In this document: positions 40,601 to 51,100 of the stretch, piece by piece
How positions within the stretch are numbered: position 1 is the stretch's first letter
How the letters are laid out: every line of letters begins with the position of its first letter
Assembly: GCA_965153355.1 (NCBI GenBank)
Contig: OZ231126.1
Span: 57,164,001-57,228,000 of the forward strand
From: Flaccisagitta enflata
Taxonomy: Eukaryota > Chaetognatha > Sagittoidea > Aphragmophora
Reading direction: 5' to 3'
DNA length: 64,000 nt
Made by a program: the position numbers and the translations under genes
The notes under the pieces: model-generated
The model's input: only the letters and a program-made list of their open reading frames with translations
Database searches by the model: none
What the model was told of the DNA's origin: nothing

Positions 40601-43600
40601 TGCTCCTGCCCAAATGACCAAGTGACCTAAAAAATGGCTCCTGCCCACCCGCAGGCGACTGGGATAGCTGTGCATCCAGCCTTGTTTTCAAATGGGGCAA
40701 AGAATAAAGACATCAAAATTTTTTTTAAACAACTTTAGAATAAACCAAAATTAGCTTATGGTTGCAAATTTCTTGACATTTATTATTCAAGAAACAAAAA
40801 AAATATTTTTGACAGATTTCATAGTATTGTTATGAAAACAAAATCTTATGTGATTGAAGCTAGAACTATAAATCCAAACAAAAAACTGTTATTGAATAAA
40901 AAGATTAGTTTAGAAGTTGAAATGAGTGATACAAATGAAAAGATATTCAATTTTTTGGCCAAAACAAGTTATTTTTATGCAAAATTCAAATATTCATTGT
41001 TACAAGAAAATGATCTAAACCAAACCAACTAAAAATGGTCAATTATACTAATTTGAAGTAAAAACTGGTAAAAATATTTGTTCTTTCTTGAATGATAAAT
41101 GTCAAGCAGTTTGTGACTAACACCTCTCACAAAATTAAACGAACTGGGAAAATGCTCAAAATTGGTAGAAAAAATGTATTCAGTGGGCTGAAATTTGAGA
41201 CAGAGGGAGCTAAAATGTAGTACTTTTGCAAACTGGGGCAAAATTGTGTGCTCGGAGGAGTCCGTGGCTCTCACTGAGTATAATGCCAAAAATCCAATGA
41301 AAATTTTTGACTGATTTTGACGAGGAAATTTTTCATGATGAGACAACACAGATTCCCATAAAATTTACTATGAAAAAGGCAAGAAAATATCAATTCTCAG
41401 GTTCGTATATCACTAACAGACAAAAATGAGTCAACTGTACCAAGATACAGTCCGTGACAGCTGTGAAAAATATCAAAACCCCTGGTTGAATAGAATAGTT
41501 TTGGCGACATATCTGAAACTTAATTAAACCTAAAATTTGCATGATATCATTTTATGAGGCTATTTACAGCTATTGGTTGACATGATTTGGACATTTTCTT
41601 AACAAACCCTCTTGAGAATAACATATTTTGAAATTATCATTAACCCAGACTCCTGTTTTGCGTTATAAAACGCAATTATGGACAAGTTTTGAACCCAGTT
41701 CGCCTAATTTTGTGAGAGGTGTTATTGACTAACTTTGGTTTATTCTAAAGATTGAATAACTAAGATTTGATGTCTTAATACTGGGGGAAGGTATCTAAGT
41801 GTCTTAACTTCATTTGACAAACTTAATATTTGAAATATAAGTTGTCCAATTTTGGCCCGGATCAACCATGCACAAGGCCCGAGGCTACTGTTGCCGCGAG
41901 GCCCCTGAAAAAGATCGATATAGTTTTAACAAGGCCTATATGGCCAATAAGTAGTTATTTGTGGGTGGGCAGGGGTAGTGATGTAGGTGAGCAGGGCAGT
42001 ATGTGAGTGGGCTGGGGCCATACTGTGGCAGGGCAGGGGCAGTAATACTCAGAAATCGCTTTTCCAGCCAAATTCACATCATCTAAAGTTTTGCGTTACA
42101 GACAGACAGACAGACAGACCTGTTATGGGACACTCTCTCATAGAGTCGCATAGCAAGTGACTAAAATACTATGAAAGCAGTGACTATTTGAAAGATATTC
42201 AATCAAATCTTCAAGTCAAGACCAAGGAGGAAATCATAATTCTATTGGTTTAAAAAGAACATCTTAACAAAGTTGATATCCCTTTTTCATCCATAATAAA
42301 ATTGCATATTTTTAGATAGAAAAAAATTTTTTTTGCTCAATTTGTTTGAAGTCTGTTTTTAAAAAAAAACACACAGTGATAACTGAAATTACTTTTTCCA
42401 GCAATAAAGTTTTTGCATGTTTATATCTAGATCAATAAATTTACAGGCCAACTAGGGATGTAGTGGTCAATTTTCCTGCTGCCTCCACTGCTTCTGCTTT
42501 CGCTTCCACTTCTATTTTGTAGTGCGAATACAAGTGGCTATCCTACCCACCAAAACAGAGGTGGTTAATTACTAATTCAAACTTCAGTCAGACACCACTA
42601 AAAACTTTTTTTTATTTTTTTTTATGAGCTGGTTCAAAAAAGCTATGCGCCATTTTATGGGGGCATGGTAACTTAATTTTTCTAACTTATTTTTTTTTAA
42701 TATTCCTTAATGCAGATCTTCCCCTTTTATTTCTTTTATCAGCTTATATTCATAACCTAATGGTGGGAGAGTTCTTCTTCTTCTTCTTCTTCTTCTTCTT
42801 CTTCTTCTTCTTCTTCTTCTTTTTCTTCTTTTTCTTCTTTTTCTTCTTCTTCTTCTTCTTCTTTTTCTTCTTCTTCTTCTTCTTCTTCTTCATCTTCTTC
42901 TTCTTCTTCTTCTTTTTTTTCTTTTCCCCTTCTTTTTTTTCTCTTTTTTTTTCTCCCCTTTTCCCCTCAAAGCGCGAGGCCCCCTGAAGCGCGAGGCCTA
43001 AGGCTAGGCCTTTTTAGCCTACTGGTTGATCCAGGCCAGGTCCAATTGATGCTTATTTTTTCGATGCCATGGAAACCAAAATTATTTTTTCGAACAGTCA
43101 CTACTGCTAAACTATCAATATTTTCACAAATGTAATGAGGGAACATTGCTCAAAATTATATTTACAACAACTCTTCCACAGTATGCTCTGTGAGAATAAT
43201 GCTGGTTTAGCTGTTGCTAGGGTGCAACCACCAAATGATGCTCCCTAGCAATGGCCAAACGAGCAATATTTTTACAGAACATACTATGGGAAAGTTGTAG
43301 CAAATTTTATATTCCTTGATTATATCTGCCAGTTATTGATATTCTAGTGGTTATAAATGTTTGAAACAATAATTTTGGTTTCCATAGCAACAAAAAAACT
43401 CAGCGACGCAAGCATCAATTAAACAATCCTTTAAAGTCATTGCACATATGGTGAAAATTGATGAAACAATTTATTCTTTTTTTGGGTTTTACACATATGA
43501 TCGTAGTACAAAACCCGATATGCATGGACATACCATCATTCAGCTGTGACAGGGGGGATTAATTCCCTTCTTGGATGTTTTTTGTCAATCCAAATGTCTG

Positions 43601-46600
43601 GAATTATGGCTGATGGCTTTATAAGAGTGTCTCTCTTTCAGAGAGTCATTCTGTCACAGCTGAATGATGGTATGTCCATGCATATCGAAATATCCTGTGG
43701 TTTTGTACTACGATCATATGTGTAATACCCAAAAAAAGAATAAATTGTTTCATCAATTAAACAAGTTATATTCAAATATAAAGTTTGTCAAATGAAGTTA
43801 AGACACTTATATACCTTCCTCCAGTTTAGGCTACTATCTTGGAAAAAATAAAAGTCCCACCTATATGGCTAATTTGTAATGAAACAACTTAAGAGAATCT
43901 ATTAAAATCAGTGACTATTAGAAAGAGCTTGAAAAAATCTTCAAAATGGCGCCAGGCAGAGCTATGTAGCTCAATTCGTTTAGATTTTAGAGCTAAAAGA
44001 GTGAAAACGTTCACCTTAACAAAAAGCAGAAAATATGCAAAAAAATGAGGAGGAAAAATTGACCTGTTTATTTTTACTTTTTCTTAGCTTATCATAATAA
44101 AATCATATAAAAATCGGTGACCATTGGAAAGAGCTTCAAAAAATCTGCTCAATGCCGCCAAGCAGATTTTTTTAGTTCAAACCGTTTAGATTTTATATCA
44201 AAATGAATATACTTTGATCTGAAAGCGCTAAAAACAAAAATTGTTAAGAAAATCAAGGGACTTGTTATACAAAATTGTTAAAAAATCCTTCATCTATGTT
44301 TACCCAAATGATTACAAATGATATTTGGTACCAAAAAAACCTTAACTAATCATTTCTACACAAAAATTGAATTTTGTGATGGAAATAACAGCTATAAATA
44401 GCAGTACTGTTTTGCTGGGACTTTTATTTTTTCCAAGATAGTATTATTCCATGAACCCCATTGTAGCTCAAATCCCAACCTTGAGGCTTAAATGCTCTCA
44501 AGGAAAAAATATCAGTTCTTAAGCCCAAATCAATTTCGAGCCTTTTCACTCAAATCACAGCCAATTCACCATATCATCAGCCTTGAGGCTCAAATTGTAG
44601 CACAATGGATTTTTAAACATTCCCTAAGGCCAAAAGATTCCCTATGACTCCCCATAAGCCTCAGCATTGCTTATCAGTCTTTTAGAAGCAGCTGCCCCAA
44701 TCATGATTCATCCCTACTTACATTAAGCAGTTTTTAGTAAGGCTGACTATTGCTATTTTGCAATTTTGATCACGAAATTATTGCAGCAGCAATTATGTGC
44801 TGATACTACCCAAATTAAAACAAGGCCAACACCTATAAGTCGCGTGCAGGACAAAAATAACTGAACTGACCTGACTCCTTATTGTATCTTTTTATTGAAA
44901 ATCAGACTTAAACCAGACCCAAACCAGACTCAAACCAGACTCAAACCAGACTCAAACCAGACTCAAACCAGAATCAAACCAGAATTAAACCAGACTTAAA
45001 CCAGACTAAAACCGTACTTAAACCAGACTTAAACCAGACATAAACCAGACTTAAACCAGACTTAAACCAGACCAAAACCAGACCAAAACCAGCAGACTTA
45101 AACCAGCAGACTTAAACCAGCAGACTTAAACTAGAAAAGTTTAACCAGCAGAGTTAAACCAGCAGACTTAAACCAGCAGACTTAAACCAGCAGACCTAAA
45201 CCAGCAGACCTAAACCAGCAGACATAAACCAGCAGACATAAACCAGCAGACATAAACCAGCAGATGTAAACCAGCAGACGTAAACCAGCAGACTTAAACA
45301 AGCCAACTTAAACCAGCAGACTTAAACCAGCAGACTGAAAAAATGACCAAAAATGACCAAAATGACCAAAAATGACCAAAAATGACCAAAAATGACCAAA
45401 AATGACCAAAAATGACCAAAAATGACCAAAAATGACCAAAAATGACCGAAATGACCGAAATGACCGAAATGAACGAAATGAACAAAATGACCGAAATGAC
45501 CGAAATGAACAAAATGACCAAAATGACTGAAATGACCAAAAATGACCGAAAATGATCAAAAATGACCAAAAATGACCAAAAATGATCAAAAAATGATAAA
45601 AAATGACCAAAATGACCAAAAATGATAAAAAATGACCAAAAACAACCAATAATTCTCAAAAACACCAAAAAAATGATTCAAAATAACTCCAAACGACCCA
45701 AAATGACGAAAAACGACGCAAAAAAGCAAAGTGTTACCGACGGACCGACCGACGGACCGACCGACCAACGGACCGACCGACCAACGGACGGAGCGGGTTG
45801 TAGAGTTGCGTGCACGCAACTAAAAAACGCAAGTTTTTCATATAAGAGCCTGAAATGGACTCTATTTTTCTTCTAAGTAGCTTTTTACGAGCTGGTTTGG
45901 TTTATTGGAGTTTCTGTGCATCATAACAAAGTGTTTTAGGCATCAGAATTAAGTTGATGCAGAGAAAAAGCCGTGCTAAAGTGACATGTACTTTACTTAT
46001 TTTCGCCTTTGATTTTCAGTTTGATCTATAATGATTTCAAAGGTCTTATCACGCTGAAATACAGTCGGTGCTTCATTTTTCATCATAGACATTGAGGAAC
46101 TCAAAATATGGAAACTATAAAAGTAAACAGCATGGGTAGAACAATGCCTGATTGCCCGTGGCAGTGCAATTACTCTATCATGTTCACCTCAAAACATCCT
46201 TATTTTTCCCTCTTACTGCATTTTGAAATTTTGACCCCTGCACCTTCTTTTGAATATAACTTCTAAACGAATGAAGCTACAGATGTGGGATTGCGCTCAA
46301 AAGAAAGCTCTCAAAAAAAGCTTCAATTTGGTCACTGATAAATCATGTCCCAAGTGACCCAAAGGTAGCCAGGGGAAGTAAAAATTGTAAGATTGTAAAA
46401 AATGTCTTTCTTCTGTCAAAGGGTACTTGTATACATTTAGTAAGAATATTTACCATGATTTTAGCCCAAATACTGATTGTCGAGAGGCGCAAACAGCCCC
46501 AAACTCATCCCTAATCTACCAGAAATTATTTGTCAGTAAATTTAATTCATTCAAAAAATCGTAGCTCCATCGTTTTTTGATGGAATTTGGAAAAATTGGT

Positions 46601-48130
46601 GACCAAAATGTAGAGTTTTTTAAGGGGCATCTGATCCTTTTTGGCGCGACTAAATTGGTCCAGCCGTTCAGAAGTAATGGCCACTCAAAGTTGGAAAAAA
46701 GGAGAAAAAAATCACATCATGAAATATTTCATTTTTTTACCCTATGGTTTCATCTTCAAAGCATTTTTAGTCGCGGACACGCTACTCTACACCTTACCGC
46801 GTCGGTCAGTAGGTCGGTAGATCGGTCCGTTGGTCCGTCCGTCCTTCACATTTTTGAATTCCGAGCGGTTTTCGCATTACTGCTCCTGCCCAACAGTCCG
46901 CGACTGGATTACCGTGTATCCGGCCTTGTTTTCATTTGTTCTACCTAGTCTAGTTCCGAGGGCTGTGCTGAGTACTCATCTAGCAGCCTGGTCAGGTTTT
47001 TTTGAGCAAAAAATGATCTTTGAGTGGTAAAATAAACAACCAAAATGGGCACTCTTGAAAAAAAAATTTTGGTTTTGATTTTTTTACCTTGAATCTGCCC
47101 TCTCAGGTCTGAAATTTGCCAAATCCCTGCTTTCACAGATTCAAGGCCTGAGAGGGCAGATTTCAGGCCTGAAAGGGCAGATTTCAGTCCTGCGCGGGCC
47201 GGGAGGGGGTGCATGGACGGATAGACGGTGAGACTGTTTGCGGCGCTCTTTGAAGCCAACCCACAAAGCGCGAGGCACCAATCTCTTCCATTTTCATCAA
47301 CAGAATTAAAGGCGCCCATCTAGAGACAGCGAGCGAGAGTGAGACGCGTTTCTTCCTGGCCTCCTGTTTTGATTTTTTGATCATCTTTATTTCTAATTGC
47401 GGACACGCAACTCTATTAGAGGCTTTGACCATCCGTTGGTCCGTCGGTTCGTCGGTCACGCTGGTTGTCACGCTCAAGTTGAAAAACGCGTATTTATGAT
47501 GCTGCAGTAGGAATTGTTTGTGTATGAGTGTGTTGGAGGGGGGTTGGGGGTATGGTTGGGGTAAGGCTGGAGGTTGGATGCCCCTGCCCACCAGTCTGCA
47601 ACGATATTGTGACCTCGCGTCACTTGTTCTTTTTTGCTTTTCATTCTATCATTATCTTTCTTTCCTTCATTCATTCCTTTTTGTGCAGCAGCCCCAAAGG
47701 GGCCGATGACCTTATTTTTCACACAGAAAAAATTCTCCTTCTCCTCCTCCGTCCCCCCCCCCTTTGAAGCTCATATCCCAGCCTTGAGGCCCAAATCCTA
47801 GTCTCAGGGCCCAAATTCTAGCCTCAAGGCCCAAATCTTAGCCTTGGGGCTCAAATGCCAAACCAAGGGCTAAAGTCCAAGCCTCAAGGCCCAAATCCCA
47901 GCCTCGAGGCTCAAATTAGTCTTGAGGCTCAAATCCCAGCCTTGAGGCTTACATCCCAGCAACGGGGCTCACATCCCAGCCTAAAGGCCCAAGTTCCAGT
48001 CTAAAGCCTCTAACTCAAGCCTCCGAGGTTCTTTCTTTTCTTTCTTCCTTTTCTTGTTTCTTTCTTTTTTTCGTTTTTTCGTTTTTTCTTTCTTTCGTTT
48101 TTTCTTTCTTTCGTTCTTTCGTTCTGTCGT

Positions 48131-48161
<31 letters not shown>

Positions 48162-51100
48162 CTCTTTCGTTTTCTAGTTCGTTCGTTCGTTCGTTCGTTC
48201 ATTCGTTCATTCCTTTTTTCTCTCATTGTTTTCTTCTCTTTTTTTCTTTCTATTACTTTTATTTTTTTTCTTTCTTTCTTTTCTTTCTTTTTTTCATTCT
48301 CTTCATTCTTTTCATTCTTTTCATTCTTTTCATTCTTTTCTTTCTTTTCTTTCTTTTCTTTCTTTTCATTCTTTTCATTCTTTTCATTCTTTTCATTCTT
48401 TTCTTTCTTTTCTTTCTTTCTTTCTTTCTTTCTTTTCTTTCTTTTCTTTCTTTTCTTTCTTTTTTTTCTTCTTTCTTTCTTTTGTTCGTTCGTTCGTTCG
48501 TTCGTTCGTTCGTTCGTTTGTTCGCTCGTTTTTTCTCACATTGTTTTCTTCTCTTTCTTTTTTTTTACTTTTTCTTTTTTCTGTCTTGTTCTCTCTTTCT
48601 TTCCTTTCTTTTTTCTTTTTTCTTTTTTCTTTCTTTCTTTCTTTCTTTCTTGGTTGATTTGACCATTTTTCCTGTTTCTTTTTCTTTTTGTACTTTGTCT
48701 GATTTATGCGACCAAAACTTTTTATCAAGACAATGGACCTTATTAAATCTGTTTTTGTCTAATGGTTGCTACGTGTTACAGAGAAAAACAAATTCATCAC
48801 TAGTTCCATGTTCTCCGTGTAAAGACGATTCGAATGATGTGCTGCACTGTATACTTACTCTAAGTTTTCCATTACAAAAGCTCAGAAAGGAAAAAAAGTC
48901 TTCTGAACAGTTTTTGACACGATCGTTATTATGCGCCGCCAAAAACTGCCACCACAAAAAGGATTTTTGTTCGATTAAATTTTTTTAACTTTTGCGATCC
49001 CAGCCGCGCCGAGCCGCTTAACCGATTTGGACGCGGCTAACGGCGTTAGATCACAAATTTTACATAGTTTTTCCTATAAAAAAGTATAAATCAAAACGGC
49101 ATATTAAGAACCGTTTCTGTTTGTTTGCAATTAATAATATTTCAATACTTTGGCATACGTTATAGATGTAGTTCAAACATCGCTGTTTTACAATGGTAAT
49201 TGGCCTCCCTATGACCTTAATTGATATATAATGATTGAAATGAGATTTTTTATTCTTATGTATGACATAGATCATTTATCTTGTGTTCGAGATATGAAAA
49301 TAATGTTAAAAATGAGCGATTTTTGACAAAAATTTCATTTGCCTCAGTCGCGTTCACTTTCCCCCGCTACCAAAGGCACAAAAATCACCTGTAGAAAAAC
49401 TTGCGTTTTTTTTAATTCGCGTAGTATAATTTTGTATCATGTCTAAGCTGTTACCCATAAGTGAATATACAGTGGGAACCCGATTTAACGACCTTGAAAG
49501 GACTAGGGAATTTTGCTCGTTAAATCCGAGTGTTGTTAAATCGAATTCATAGTTTTAGATGCATTTATTTGAGATAGTTTTGAAATATACTTTCATATGG
49601 CTATATATGTATTCACTATAGTTTATGTGCAACCGGCCAACAAACCATCAAATAAGTTAAAAGATAGCCTCATTTTGTATTAGAATAACATAATTGTATA
49701 TTAGAGAATATTATATATAATGAATGTTTTATCAAATTATTTGAAAACAAAAACTGATTACAAACCTCTTAGTCCATGATATGGCATCATTTTTGTAAAA
49801 TGTTTTTATGTTTGACCAAAAGATTATTTTCATGATGAAGAATTACACTGCAAGCTTGCAAAAAAACAACAATTTTTTTCTGGATTTTTAAGAATTATCA
49901 TCAGAGGCGGAGGGAAAAACTAAAAAAGAGGGTGAAAGAGGAGTCAAGGTCTTCATGCATATTTTTCAGTTTTTGTTCCAAATATCAATGTGCTTATTTT
50001 TTACTTATTTCCTCCTCATTTTGTTTACAAATGTATTAGAGTATATTAAGACCAATAAATATTAAAATAAAAATTTTAGGTTTTAGAAAATTATCAACTA
50101 AGATGTTGATGTCACTAAATCAGGTTGAGGTCATCCATGGGACATAAAAATAGCGACTTTAAATCAGGTTTGGATGTTAAATCAGGTGTTGTTAAATCGA
50201 GTAAAATTAGTATTAGAAAAGCCTGTAAAAATTTGGGACTAAAGGAGCTTGGCTGTTAAATCCAAAATGTTGGTAAATCAGGTGACGAAAAAGCGGTAGT
50301 CCACTGTATGTCCAAGCACAACAAATCAAACCATTGGCATTGCAGTAAGTGCTACAAAACAACTAAAAAGTAAAAACCCATTTTCAATTCTTTCAAAGTA
50401 CAGTACCACCTTGGAAATAAGTATACCAACACCTCCAACTAAAGATATCTTCGCTTCTAGAAATGCTAAAAACTTTTTCAAAAAAAGTAATTAATCTTTA
50501 TTGAATTATCTCCAGAATGAATACAATCTGGTTCTTATAGCTTTAACTGTTCAAAAATGTGAAAAAATCAAGAATGAAGAAGTCAACCTTTAATAACAGA
50601 TTCTATTAAAGATATCTTACTTCTAAAAAAACTCAGGCCTGTATATTCTTGAGTTTTCCCTCCCCGGTGGGGGGGGGGGGGAAAAATCAAAGGGTCTGGA
50701 GATGGGGAAGGAAATCTAAGGGGGAAAAAAGAGAAAAAAAGGAAATTTGAGGAAAATATAACTTTTTACAGTACCAAATCATAAAACTCAATTAGTAGAA
50801 CACAATTTAACACTATTTAAACCTTAACTACATAGTTTTATTGCTATATGGGGAAGAAAATCATGGATATAAAAATGCGACGCGACGCGTCACGGGGAAG
50901 AAAATCAAAGGCAGGGGGGGAAAAAAATCAAAAGCGACTCAAGAATATACACCCCTGAAAAAACTACAAACTTCTTTTAAAAAATCAAATTAATCTTTAT
51001 AAAAAAAAAACTTCAAGATGAGCGTAATCTGGTTTCTGTAGCTTTAATTGTTTAGAAGTTACAAATAAAATAATAAACATGTATCTAGAATGATTGGTTC

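Larger units (their letters stand above)
41780..43840. mobile_element. Foldback element (35208 family), expanded by nested insertions
   Basis: Outer arms: GGAAGGTATCTAAGTGTCTT at 41788 and AAGACACTTATATACCTTCC at 43800. Core 43055-43412 has GGAAACCAAAATTATTTTTT / inverse and GGGAACATTGCTCAAAATT. Inserted: HINE (41930-42166), (TTC)n (42773-42965) and a second palindrome (43462-43755). Confidence 0.75.

Noticed and set aside
45294-45819. FWSFLVIFGH-type hydrophobic frames
   Set aside because: Translation of the AAAAATGACC minisatellite inside a HINE.
48054-48988. Phe/Ser-rich membrane-like proteins
   Set aside because: Arise from the TTTC polypyrimidine tract; the hydrophobicity is an artefact of base composition.
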